Shown: piece after piece, positions 16,320 through 24,176 of the stretch
Layout: each line of letters begins with the position of its first letter
How positions within the stretch are numbered: position 1 is the first letter of the stretch
NCBI GenBank assembly: GCA_035577985.1
Contig: DATJZY010000056.1
Coordinates: 1 to 38,326 of the forward strand
Source of the DNA: Candidatus Eisenbacteria bacterium
Lineage (GTDB): Bacteria; Desulfobacterota; Binatia; DP-6
Direction: 5' to 3'
DNA: 38,326 bases
The notes under the pieces: model-generated
The model's input: only the letters and a program-made list of their open reading frames with translations
Databases searched by the model: none
What the model was told of the DNA's origin: nothing
Translations under genes and position numbers: made by a program

Positions 16320-16353
16320 GGCAGGCGTAACCACCGGCGGAACAGATGTTCCC
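16320..16353 (-). promoter_or_regulatory. Conserved upstream motif, copy A
   Basis: This 34-bp element lies 15 bp upstream of the Asp-box gene start. It matches copy B (17996-18029) at 25 of 34 positions, with CGTAACC and GGAACA-n-ATGT in common. It contains the inverted repeat GGAACA-GA-TGTTCC (16339-16352). It may be a shared promoter or operator for the two exoprotein genes; no regulator is identified. Confidence 0.4.
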
Positions 16354-16361
16354 AGACGACG

Positions 16362-17915
16362 TCAGGGACGCTGGTTTGGACTGGCGATCGGTCCCGGCAG
16401 CTCGACTGTGACCATGCCGTCTTGCTCGACCACCCCGCGATAGGCGGTGAGCTGCCGGAAGCCAGAGCCGTCCGGTCGCACGGCGAAGAGCTGGTCGCTG
16501 ACCGGGCTAACGCCGAATTCGTCGCAGGTCGAGTCGAAGACGACGGTCCCCGTTCGCGGATCCTCGCCGCCGAGCGCCAGCAGCGCGGTACAGCTTGGGG
16601 GCGGATCACCGCCCTGGCATCTGCCCGATGGCCGGGTGTGCTCGCCGAATGACGTGATCTGACGCAGGTGTCCACCCAACGCATCCAACGTGAAGAGCTG
16701 GCACGCGTTCCGGGGATTGCGTCCGACCGGGTCGGCGGACGCGCCGACGACGACGTGATTCCGGTCGCGAAGCCGCTGCGCGAAGATCGTGTCGCTTCGG
16801 CGGAAGTTGGTGAGCTGGAGAGCGTTCGCGCGGTAGTGGATGAACACCTCGCGAATAGGGCCGCCCGGTGGCGGCATGTCGGTCATCCGGTTCAGCTGGA
16901 AGATCACGAGGTCGGTCGTCAAGCCGGCGAGCTGAAAGTCCGTGATCAGTGTGCCGCCGATCGATGCCGGCGGATCCAACGAAGCGTATCCCCCGCCGTT
17001 CCGACGGATCGTGAAGAAGAGGAAGCTCCCCAGCCCCGCGTCGTAGTACGCGCCCCCCACCCGCCCGTCGTCGAGAAAGACCGCGGCGACGTCGAGCCCG
17101 CCAGGATTCCTCCCCACCTGCGACGTCCTGAGCGTGGTGAGCTGATGGCGGACGTCGGGCTTCGCGAGGTCGAGCCGGAAGATCTGCGGCGCTTCGGGCC
17201 CGTCCTCGCCGGGTCCGAGGTCGACGAACACGATGCTCTTGCCGTCTGGACTGAACGAGAAGGTCTCTACCTCGCGGTCGGACGGAAACCCCGTCTCTCC
17301 TCCAATGACGCGAAACGATGGCACGCGGAGTTGGGGCCCCAGGTACTCGCGCCGGGTGCCATCCGCGCGGACGCGATAGATGCCCTCCTCGGTGAGTTGC
17401 GCTCGCGGTGAGGCGATCGGAGAACCGAGGATCTTCAAGGTGCCGATGAAGTCGTCGGTGACCTGATAGATCACGGTGTCGCCGCCCGGGCTGACCGCGA
17501 AGCCCTGGATGTTGCCCCATGCCATTGCGGCGCCACCATCGCGCGTCACGCCATACACCCTGCACCAGCTCAAGGGATCCGGCGCGGCCTCGTTCGCGTC
17601 GACGGAGATCGCGGTCACCGGAGGGCAGTCGCCATGGCGGATCTCGAGCCGCTGCCGTGCAGTCCAGTGGCCGCCGGTCGAGTGACACTCGTTCACCACG
17701 GCTGCGATCGTGCCGATCCGCGCGGCCCCCGCGGCGCACCCAGTGACGGCGCGGCACGCGTCGCGGCAGCTCCCGCGGTCCTTTCCGACGGCGTCGGGGC
17801 AACGCTCGGCCCGACATGCCGCCATTCGCGCCGCGCACGACGCCCTGCACGACGTCGCCGCCGCGGCCGGCGGGCCCAGAAGCACGATCAGCAGAGCGGC
17901 GAGCGTCGCGACCAT
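16362..17915 (-). CDS. Secreted Cys-rich protein with TolB/PD40-type propeller
   Basis: The ATG at 17915 opens a signal peptide (MVATLAALLIVLLGPPAAAA), giving 517 aa; in-frame ATGs at 17990 and 18023 would add a non-hydrophobic leader. The mature N-terminus is a cysteine-rich segment (SCRASCAARMAACRAERC...SCRDACRAVTGC) of a type that recurs in exoproteins of uncultured delta-like bacteria and probably forms disulfides. Propeller repeats follow: FAVSPGGDTVIYQVTDD, FSFSPDGKSIVFVDLG, GIYRVRADGTRREY and LFAVRPDGSGFRQLTAY. The last three are the PD40 'SPDGxxIxF...D' and 'xRPDGxxxxxLT' forms. These domains usually bind proteins or peptidoglycan-linked partners; no enzyme motif is visible. Confidence 0.78.
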   Translation of the reverse strand: MVATLAALLIVLLGPPAAAATSCRASCAARMAACRAERCPDAVGKDRGSCRDACRAVTGCAAGAARIGTIAAVVNECHSTGGHWTARQRLEIRHGDCPPVTAISVDANEAAPDPLSWCRVYGVTRDGGAAMAWGNIQGFAVSPGGDTVIYQVTDDFIGTLKILGSPIASPRAQLTEEGIYRVRADGTRREYLGPQLRVPSFRVIGGETGFPSDREVETFSFSPDGKSIVFVDLGPGEDGPEAPQIFRLDLAKPDVRHQLTTLRTSQVGRNPGGLDVAAVFLDDGRVGGAYYDAGLGSFLFFTIRRNGGGYASLDPPASIGGTLITDFQLAGLTTDLVIFQLNRMTDMPPPGGPIREVFIHYRANALQLTNFRRSDTIFAQRLRDRNHVVVGASADPVGRNPRNACQLFTLDALGGHLRQITSFGEHTRPSGRCQGGDPPPSCTALLALGGEDPRTGTVVFDSTCDEFGVSPVSDQLFAVRPDGSGFRQLTAYRGVVEQDGMVTVELPGPIASPNQRP

Positions 17916-18237
17916 CGGACCCTTCGTGCGAACCTCTAGCGGAGGGCGTCCGGCTGCGTCCAGACGTTCGAAGGAGTTCACCAGAGCCATCGGCCGGCAG
18001 ACGTAACCTTCCATGGAACACATGTACCGGCCGGGTTCTCTGGACGGTTTCCGGTCCTGCTCACGCCGCCGTCCGTACGCGCACGTCGCGCCGAGCCACT
18101 TGCACGCCGCGTGCAGGCGCTGTCACGGCCGACCGCCGCCGACGCTAGTATCCCCAGGGGTGGCACTGGCGTCCGTGCGGCCAAAGCGACGCGCGGCAGC
18201 GGCGACGTTCTTCGCGACCGACCAGCGAAACGGAGAG
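17916..18237. other. Gene-free region upstream of the PD40 gene
   Basis: This is about 320 bp between the PD40 gene and the tRNA. It contains copy B of the conserved upstream motif and the 10-bp palindrome TTCCATGGAA at 18009-18018. I see no further gene. Open frames on both strands here have no recognisable sequence. Confidence 0.6.
17996..18029 (-). promoter_or_regulatory. Conserved upstream motif, copy B
   Basis: This is the counterpart of the 16320-16353 element, lying about 80 bp upstream of the chosen start of the PD40 gene (or 5 bp before the alternative ATG at 17990). The inverted repeat is imperfect here (GGAACA-CA-TGTACC) and overlaps the palindrome TTCCATGGAA. Confidence 0.4.
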
Positions 18238-18312
18238 TGTCCCCGGCGGGATTCGAACCCACGTTATCGGCGTGAAAGGCCGACGTCCTAGGCCAGACTA
18301 GACGACGGGGAC
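18238..18312 (-). tRNA. tRNA-Glu (anticodon TTC)
   Basis: This 75-nt gene forms a full cloverleaf. The acceptor is GTCCCCG pairing with CGGGGAC, followed by discriminator A. The D-arm is GTCTAGTCTGGCCTAGGAC. The anticodon stem TCGGC/GCCGA closes loop CTTTCAC with anticodon TTC at 18274-18276. The T-arm is GTGGG-TTCGAAT-CCCGC. CCA is not encoded. A Rieske-type ORF on the same strand overlaps its 5' end, and half-copies lie at 11585-11618 and 20831-20874. Confidence 0.97.
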
Positions 18313-18731
18313 CAAGTAGAACCAAAACTTCTAGCCGCTCGCCCGGCCGGGAACAACCAAACCTGTGCTCGGCCTGTGCTCGAACGCGGCCCGACCTGGA
18401 CCCGAGGAGGATGGGAGCAGTGGCGATCTTTGCCGTCCCGTTCGCGCACCTCGTAGGTGGTGAGCGGTTCGGTCGCGGGACCTCGCACGACGGCGCCCGA
18501 TGTGATGTCGTACCTGGAGCCGTGGCACTGGCACATGAGCGTCGTGCCCGTGAGCAGCCCCGCCGAGAGCGGGCAGCCTTCGTGCCTGCACAGGTCGTCA
18601 AAGGCGTACAGCTTGCCTCCGGCCCGGGCGACGGACACGCGTCGTTGGAGATCCTCCAGGTAGTACGGGTTGACGTAGCTGTCGGGCAGCTTCTCCGCGT
18701 CGTCGAGCGTGCGGAACGCTGGTGTCGTCAT
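18288..18731 (-). CDS. Rieske [2Fe-2S] ferredoxin, 3' end abnormal
   Basis: Residues 1-105 are a typical small Rieske protein of the ferredoxin-component or nitrite-reductase small-subunit kind. CRHEGCPL and CQCHGSRYD supply the two Cys and two His that bind the cluster, followed by VRGPATEPLTTYEVRERDG. Such proteins normally stop a few residues later. Here the frame continues for about 40 residues of unrelated sequence and stops inside the D-arm of tRNA-Glu. A frameshift at a run of A near 18420 would give KIATAPILLG, closer to a final beta strand, but that frame also lacks a local stop. The 3' end was probably lost in a rearrangement at the tRNA. AGGAAGGAG lies upstream of the ATG. No oxygenase or reductase partner is adjacent. 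Confidence 0.82.
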   Translation of the reverse strand: MTTPAFRTLDDAEKLPDSYVNPYYLEDLQRRVSVARAGGKLYAFDDLCRHEGCPLSAGLLTGTTLMCQCHGSRYDITSGAVVRGPATEPLTTYEVRERDGKDRHCSHPPRVQVGPRSSTGRAQVWLFPAGRAARSFGSTWSPSSSLA

Positions 18732-18881
18732 CTCGGTTCACTCCTTCCTCTCTCCTGCCGAAGTGCTGGCGACCGTATCGCCGATGGCGTCAACGCGGTC
18801 TAGATACACCTCTCGATCGCGTACGGTGCCCACTTCGGCCGCCGCGGGCATCGTCCGCGTCGGCGCGTCGCCTCGCGCGGC

Positions 18882-20654
18882 TCAGCAGGCCGCCGCGCGC
18901 GCGGGCGCGGGCGGAGCTCCCTGGATGGTCATGACGTCGCCCTCGGGCGCCAGGACGAGCCGGCGCTCATGGTACGCCGCGACACCTGGACGGTGGGCGA
19001 TGCTCACGATCGTCGTGTCCGGGAGCTGCGTTCCGAGCTCGCGGTAGACGTGAGCCTCGGTCGCTTCGTCGAGGGCCGACGTCGCCTCGTCGAGGAAGAG
19101 CCATGGCGGGGCGTGAAGAAAGGCGCGCGCGAGCGCCACGAGCTGCTGCTCGCCGGGCGACAGCACCTGCGCCCAGTGCTGCTCCTCCTCGAGCCGGTCG
19201 ACGAGCTTGCCGAGGCGGCACCGTTCGAGCGCCGACACGATCGCCGCGTCGTCCACGGTGCCCGGCTCGGACGGATACGCTACCGCCTGCCGCAGCGAGC
19301 CGATCGGCAAGTAGGGTCGCTGCGGGAGGAAGAGCGTGTCCCCGGCGTCGGGTCGTCGGATCTCACCAGTACCGCATGGCCACAGTCCGGCGACGGCGCG
19401 GAAGACCGTGCTCTTCCCGCTGCCCGATGGGCCCGCGAGGAGTACGCGTTCCCCCCGGCTGATCACCACGTTCGCGCCCCGCAGGAGCATGGCGCCCGCC
19501 GGCAGGGCGATGTCGACGTCGTCGAGGGCGATCTCGTCGGGTGAACCATGGACGATCCGAATGCCGCCGCTCCCACTCGCATCGACGGAGGCGACCCGCA
19601 TGCTTTCCGCGAACGCGAGCACACGAGCCACGCTGGCCTTCCACTCCGCGAGCTGGCCGTAGCTGTCGACGAACCAGCTGAGCGCCTCCTGGACACGCCC
19701 GAAGGCGGACGCGATCTGCATGAGCCCGCCGAGCTGGATCGCCCCAGCGAAGTAGCGCGGAGCCGCCGCCAGGATGGGAAAGACGTGGGCGGCCTGGCCG
19801 TAGCCCGTCGTGAACCAGGTGAGGCGCTTCTGTGCCCGCAGGAGCTGCCACCAGTTGTCGACGATGGCCGCGAAACGCCCGCGGAGGCTGCGCCGCTCGA
19901 GCGGCTCTCCTCGGGAGAGCGCCACCTCCTCGGCGGTCTCCCGCAGCCGCACGAGGCTGAAGCGGAAGTCCGCCTCACGGCGCTGCTGGCTCGCGTGCAG
20001 CCGCACGAGCGCGCGGCCGATGCGGTGGGTGAGCAGGCTGCCGGCGACCGCGTACAGGACGGCCGCCCACACCAGGTAGGCGGGGATCGTGAGCGTGCCG
20101 CCGCCGAGCCGGATGGTGAGCGGGCCCGAGAGGCCCCACAGGATGCCGACGAACGAGACCAGCGTGACCACGGCGTTCAGCAGGCCCATCGCGAGCGCGA
20201 GCGTGCCGCCGGCGAGCGCCTGCAGATCCTCGGCGATGCGCTGGTCGGGGTTGTCGGGTCGGCGTTGCGTGCGCTCGAGGCGATGGTAGGCGCCACCGCC
20301 CAGCCAGGTGTCGAGGAACTGGTGCGTGAGCCACCGGCGCCACCGCATCTCGAGGAGCTGCGTCAGGTACTGGCGGTAGACCGCGGTGGCGATGAAGGCC
20401 GCCGCGAACAAGCAGAAGCGACCGAGCTGGTGGGCGAAGGCGGCGGCGTCCCGCTGCTCGAGCGCGTCGTAGAAGCTCCGGTTCCAGGCGTTCAGCAGCA
20501 CGAGCACGTAGACCGCGCCCAGGTTGAGGAGGACGATGACGGCGAGCAGCCCGAGCGCGCTCCGACGCTCCTCCGATCGCCAGTAGGGAAGCAGCAGCTG
20601 CCAGGCATCCCGGGCGAACCGGCGAACGCGGGAGGGTCGTGGATCGCTGTGCAT
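18882..20654 (-). CDS. SbmA/YddA-type ABC transporter (fused membrane and ATPase domains)
   Basis: From the ATG at 20654 the product is 590 aa. The N-terminal half is an ABC_membrane_2-type (SbmA/BacA, YddA, ABCD) permease: LLNAWNRSFYDALEQRD is the characteristic segment after the first helix, and several further membrane helices follow. The C-terminal ATPase has Walker A GPSGSGKST, the LSPGEQQ signature, Walker B WLFLDEATSAL and the H-loop SIAHRP. The longer in-frame start (GTG at 20807) adds non-homologous Arg/Ser-rich residues and was rejected. Family members export or import peptides, lipids or vitamin-like compounds; the substrate is not predictable here. A Rieske gene follows on the same strand after about 150 bp. 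Confidence 0.9.
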   Translation of the reverse strand: MHSDPRPSRVRRFARDAWQLLLPYWRSEERRSALGLLAVIVLLNLGAVYVLVLLNAWNRSFYDALEQRDAAAFAHQLGRFCLFAAAFIATAVYRQYLTQLLEMRWRRWLTHQFLDTWLGGGAYHRLERTQRRPDNPDQRIAEDLQALAGGTLALAMGLLNAVVTLVSFVGILWGLSGPLTIRLGGGTLTIPAYLVWAAVLYAVAGSLLTHRIGRALVRLHASQQRREADFRFSLVRLRETAEEVALSRGEPLERRSLRGRFAAIVDNWWQLLRAQKRLTWFTTGYGQAAHVFPILAAAPRYFAGAIQLGGLMQIASAFGRVQEALSWFVDSYGQLAEWKASVARVLAFAESMRVASVDASGSGGIRIVHGSPDEIALDDVDIALPAGAMLLRGANVVISRGERVLLAGPSGSGKSTVFRAVAGLWPCGTGEIRRPDAGDTLFLPQRPYLPIGSLRQAVAYPSEPGTVDDAAIVSALERCRLGKLVDRLEEEQHWAQVLSPGEQQLVALARAFLHAPPWLFLDEATSALDEATEAHVYRELGTQLPDTTIVSIAHRPGVAAYHERRLVLAPEGDVMTIQGAPPAPARAAAC

Positions 20655-20940
20655 CTCTCGACGTTGGGTCCGTCCTGGATTCGACCTGGAACGTACGGCT
20701 TCGATGTGAGCCGACGATGAGGCGCGGATTAGAACTTCCTCATCCAGATGTCCGAGGCACGACGACGCGAAGCGGATCCGCTCGTCCGGGCGACTCTCTC
20801 GCCGCACGTGGCAGTGCGTGGCAACCCTGACGGCGTGAAAGGCCGACGTCCTAGGCCAGACTAGACGACGGGACAGGGCGATTCGCGGAGTTACCAGGCG
20901 AGGGCGGGCGGCGCTACGGGGGAGCGACCCGAAACGCTCG
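20655..20940. other. Gene-free region containing tRNA-Glu 5' half-copy
   Basis: This lies between the ABC transporter start and the small transporter stop. Apart from the 44-bp tRNA remnant I see no gene or clear terminator. Confidence 0.6.
20831..20874 (-). repeat. tRNA-Glu 5' half-copy (attachment-site-like remnant)
   Basis: Bases 20831-20872 are identical over 42 bp to 18268-18309 of the intact tRNA-Glu, in the same orientation. Allowing one deleted C in the acceptor stem extends the match to 20874 (tRNA base 1). It contains the 5' acceptor strand, D-arm and anticodon arm up to the anticodon. It overlaps the 3' half-copy at 11585-11618 by nine tRNA bases (TTCACGCCG). Confidence 0.88.
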
Positions 20941-21276
20941 TCAGCGCTGGACCAGGAAGACGCCGATTGCGATCAGCAGCGCGCCCGTCCACTGGACCGC
21001 GTTGATCGACTCGTCGAAGATCCAGCGCGCGGCCACGATCTGCACGCCGAGGATGCTCGCGGCCGTCGTGAGCGGAAACGCGACGGCGAGCGGCATGTAG
21101 CGGAGCAGGCCCGTGAGCGTGAGGACGGTGACGAATCCGGCCAGGTTGCCGACCACCTGCCATGCCACGACCGCGCTCCAGGTCGGGCTGTGCGCCGAGA
21201 CGCGGAACGACGCGTTGGCGACGATGCTGAACACCACGTTCAACGCGACGAGCGCCGTCGTCATCGCCGGTCTCAT
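20941..21276 (-). CDS. Small EamA/SMR-like four-helix transporter
   Basis: This 111-aa protein has four hydrophobic helices and almost no loops: ALVALNVVFSIVANASF, VVAWQVVGNLAGFVTVLTLT, MPLAVAFPLTTAASILGVQI and WTGALLIAIGVFLVQR. The layout and the P-L-x-x-A-F-P-L segment match the small multidrug resistance/EamA group, whose members also include lipid-sugar flippase subunits of the ArnE/F kind. The start overlaps the stop of the phosphatase-superfamily gene (ATGA), indicating coupled translation. Because the partner is a putative membrane phospho-transferase or phosphodiesterase, a lipid-linked substrate is more likely than a drug, but that is inference. Confidence 0.78.
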   Translation of the reverse strand: MRPAMTTALVALNVVFSIVANASFRVSAHSPTWSAVVAWQVVGNLAGFVTVLTLTGLLRYMPLAVAFPLTTAASILGVQIVAARWIFDESINAVQWTGALLIAIGVFLVQR

Positions 21277-22766
21277 GCCGTGCGATCGATGTGCGCTTCC
21301 GATCCGGGTTCGACCCAGCCGGAGCTCGGCTCGCCTGCCGGCTCACCGGCGTTCGCCCGCTCCTCGGCCTCGTCGCGGATCGGGCCGGCCGCCGGCAGCC
21401 GGTGCCACAGCCCGGCACCTGCCGTCATGAGGCACACGAAGGCGAGGGCGGTGATCGCCGGGATGGGAAGGAAGCGCAGCATCCCGTCGATCGGCGCGAG
21501 CGGCTGCCGGGCGGCCACCGTGGCGGTCGCCAGCGTCGCCATCGACGCGACCAGCGACGCCGTAACGAGAGACGAGCGGCCGCCGACGAGCAGCTGCGCG
21601 AACCCGGCCAGCAGGCACATCGTGGTGAGGCGGAGTCCGAAGAGCGCGCTGTTGTTCGACATGCTGAACGACGCGGTGCCGGTCACGGCCATGAGGCCGG
21701 CGAAGACGATGGTGTAGGTCGTGGAGCCGATGAGCGGGCGCATCCCCGGCCATGCGGTCCGGCTCAACAGGAGGAACACGAGCACTGCGAGGGGAATCGC
21801 CATGGGAACGTGGTCGACCTGCGTCCTCCCTTCGGCGCGGATCGCGGCGCGCGCAGCGTCGCGCTGGCGCGCCGCAGCGCTGCTGCCGTGGACGAGGGAG
21901 CGCCCCGTCGCGTGGGAGAGCGGACCGATGCCGAGCAGGCTCGCGATCGTGGGCCCCACGTCCCGGGACCGTCCGGCCTGCGTGCGGTGTACGGCGCCGG
22001 CGCCCCACACCACGATGGGAATTCGCATCACCTCGCGCTCGGTCCCGCCGTGCCCGCCCTCGTCGAGGTTGCCGTGGTCGGAAGTCACGATGAGCGCCTC
22101 GTGCGACGGATCGATCGAAGCGGCGATGCGCCCGATCATGTCGTCGGCGCGGGTGAGGGCCGCCCGGAATTCGGGCGCACGCACACCGTAGTCGTGCGCC
22201 GCCCAGTCGACGTAGGCGGCGTGCGCGAGGACCAGCTGCGCCCCGGGCGGCGGCTCGAGCTCCTGGTCCGAGACGCGGGTCTCGTCGACCCACGAGGCGT
22301 AGGTCGCTGCGAGCGTGTAGTCGGGATCGGTGGTCATGATGGCGGTCCGGAGCCCGGCCAGCTTGGCGCGGCGGAACACCGAATCGAGGGCCACCTCGTC
22401 CGGGAACCCGTTGCTGAGAATGCCCGATGCCGCCGGCTCGATGCCGGACGCCTGCGCGACCAAGTTGGGGCCGCTGAAGGTGGGGAACTCGGACCGTGCG
22501 GAGACGTCCTCGCCCTCGGCACGGAGGCGGTTCAGGCTCGGCATCTCGCGCGACAGGTCGAGCCGCAGGCCGTCGATCATGATCCAGACGACGCGCGTGG
22601 CCGGCCCGTGGGCGTGTGATCGGGGCGCCGGCCGCACGTTCAAGACGGCGGGTCGATCGATGTTCAGGCTGCTCTCGTAGCTGAACGCGGCATGGGCCAT
22701 CGCCACGCCGAGGACGGCTGCGCACAGACGAGGGAAGACCGGCTGGTCGCCTCGTGCGAAGGGCAT
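21273..22766 (-). CDS. Alkaline-phosphatase-superfamily membrane protein (NPP/phosphotransferase-like)
   Basis: The product is about 497 aa from the ATG at 22766. An in-frame ATG at 22946 would add 60 residues without homology, and neither start has a good ribosome site. After one membrane segment (FPRLCAAVLGVAMAHAAF) comes the catalytic domain. VVWIMIDGLRLD supplies the first metal Asp, FPTFSGPN the presumed nucleophile region (compare YPTxTxPN in nucleotide pyrophosphatases and GPI phosphoethanolamine transferases), and TSDHGNLDEGGHGG further metal ligands. The C-terminal third has several membrane helices. Likely roles are transferring or removing a phospho-group on a lipid or glycan at the outer face of the inner membrane. 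The gene is divergent from the acyl-CoA dehydrogenase gene and coupled to the small transporter downstream. Confidence 0.8.
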   Translation of the reverse strand: MPFARGDQPVFPRLCAAVLGVAMAHAAFSYESSLNIDRPAVLNVRPAPRSHAHGPATRVVWIMIDGLRLDLSREMPSLNRLRAEGEDVSARSEFPTFSGPNLVAQASGIEPAASGILSNGFPDEVALDSVFRRAKLAGLRTAIMTTDPDYTLAATYASWVDETRVSDQELEPPPGAQLVLAHAAYVDWAAHDYGVRAPEFRAALTRADDMIGRIAASIDPSHEALIVTSDHGNLDEGGHGGTEREVMRIPIVVWGAGAVHRTQAGRSRDVGPTIASLLGIGPLSHATGRSLVHGSSAAARQRDAARAAIRAEGRTQVDHVPMAIPLAVLVFLLLSRTAWPGMRPLIGSTTYTIVFAGLMAVTGTASFSMSNNSALFGLRLTTMCLLAGFAQLLVGGRSSLVTASLVASMATLATATVAARQPLAPIDGMLRFLPIPAITALAFVCLMTAGAGLWHRLPAAGPIRDEAEERANAGEPAGEPSSGWVEPGSEAHIDRTA

Positions 22767-22978
22767 CGGCAGGTGCCGGAGCGAGTTCGGGATCCTGGGC
22801 ACGGCGTCGATGGGCAGTGGTTTTGCTCGGCTGGCGCTCGATTGTCCAGAGCGGGTCGCCACGTCCGCGCGCTTGCCATTTGACGCCACGGGCGACACGG
22901 CGAGCGCGAACGCCCGCAGCCGGCGCGACGCGACGGCGATTTGCATGGGCCGCCGCCCGTGGTGTTGATTGCCCGGTC

Positions 22979-24163
22979 GTGGAGATCAAGTTCACCGCGG
23001 AAGAAGAAGCGTTCCGGGCCCAGGCGCGGGCCTGGCTCGAGGCCAACGTCCCGCGCGAGGCGCGCCCGGAGATCGCCGACCTCGCCGCGCGCCGGGCCTT
23101 CGACATGGCGTGGCAGCGCAAGATGTTCGACGCCGGCTGGGCCGGCATCAACTGGCCGAAGGAGTTCGGCGGGCGCGGCGCCTCCTTGATGGAGCAGCTC
23201 ATCTGGTACGAGGAGTACGCCAAGGTCGGCGCGCCCGAGGTCAACACCGGATTCGTGGGCCTGAAGCACGCCGGACCGACGCTCATCGCGTGCGGCACGA
23301 GCGAGCAGAAGGCGTTCCACCTCCCGAAGATCCTCGGCGGCGACGTCGTGTGGTGCCAGGGCTTCTCGGAGCCGAACGCCGGGTCGGACCTGGCGGCGCT
23401 CCAGACCCGCGCGGTCGTCGACGGCGATCACCTCGTCGTCACCGGCCAGAAGATCTGGACCAGCTTCGGGCAGATCGCCGAGTACCAGGAGCTGCTGGTC
23501 CGCACCGACCCCGAGGCGCCCAAGCACAAGGGCATCACCTGGGTGATCTGCCCGATGGACGCGAAGGGCATCGACATCCGGCCCATCAAGACCCTCGCCG
23601 GCAACGCCGACTTCTGCGAGGTCTTCTACGACAACGTCCGCATCCCGCTCGCCAACGTCGTGGGCAAGCTGAACGACGGCTGGCGCGTCGCCATGGCGAC
23701 CCTCAGCTTCGAGCGCGGGACGGCGTTCATGTCGGAGCAGGTGCGCCAGTCGGCGCGCATGGCCGAGCTGATCGAGGTCGCGCGCACGGTCCCAGGCCCC
23801 AACGGCAAGGCGCGCGCCATCGACGACGACGAGATCGCGCGCCGCCTCGCCCTGGCCCGAGCCGAGGTCGAGGCCATGCGGGCGATGACGTACCGCTCGC
23901 TCAGCCTCGCGGCTCGCACCGGGATGCCCGGCGCCGAGGCGTCGATGATCCGGCTCTTCTTCTCCGAGCTGATCCAACGCATCGACCGGCTCGCCATGGA
24001 CATCATCGGCGCGGCCGGCGTCACCGGCTTCAATCCGAACGGCAGCTCGCGCAACGAATGGGGCGAGGACTACCTCACCGGGCTCTCCCAGACGATCGGC
24101 GGCGGCACCAAGGAGATCCAGCGCAACATCATCGGCGAGCGTGTGCTCGGCCTGCCGCGGTGA
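22979..24163 (+). CDS. Acyl-CoA dehydrogenase, subunit A of a pair
   Basis: The GTG at 22979 starts the family's usual N-terminus (VEIKFTAEEEAFRAQARAWL), giving 394 aa; earlier in-frame starts add low-complexity Arg/Ala sequence. The FAD/substrate segment QGFSEPNAGSDLAALQTRA and the tryptophan segment GQKIWTSFGQIAEY are intact. The C-terminus TIGGGTKEIQRNIIGERVLG is the usual end of bacterial FadE-type proteins. At the position of the YEGT catalytic Glu of medium-chain enzymes there is Gly, so the base must come from elsewhere or from the partner. It is followed after 13 bp by a second, smaller dehydrogenase, the arrangement seen for heteromeric acyl-CoA dehydrogenases of sterol side-chain breakdown in actinobacteria. 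The substrate is unknown. Confidence 0.93.
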   Translation: MEIKFTAEEEAFRAQARAWLEANVPREARPEIADLAARRAFDMAWQRKMFDAGWAGINWPKEFGGRGASLMEQLIWYEEYAKVGAPEVNTGFVGLKHAGPTLIACGTSEQKAFHLPKILGGDVVWCQGFSEPNAGSDLAALQTRAVVDGDHLVVTGQKIWTSFGQIAEYQELLVRTDPEAPKHKGITWVICPMDAKGIDIRPIKTLAGNADFCEVFYDNVRIPLANVVGKLNDGWRVAMATLSFERGTAFMSEQVRQSARMAELIEVARTVPGPNGKARAIDDDEIARRLALARAEVEAMRAMTYRSLSLAARTGMPGAEASMIRLFFSELIQRIDRLAMDIIGAAGVTGFNPNGSSRNEWGEDYLTGLSQTIGGGTKEIQRNIIGERVLGLPR

Positions 24164-24176
24164 GGGGAGAGGGACG

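Noticed and set aside
17978..18601. 207-codon minus-strand ORF crossing the tRNA-Glu
   Set aside because: It reads through the tRNA and out of frame through the Rieske gene, whose own frame shows the cluster motifs.
11585..20874. Integrase or transposase expected with the split tRNA
   Set aside because: All genes between the two half-copies were examined and none resembles a recombinase, so mobility is only inferred from the tRNA fragments.
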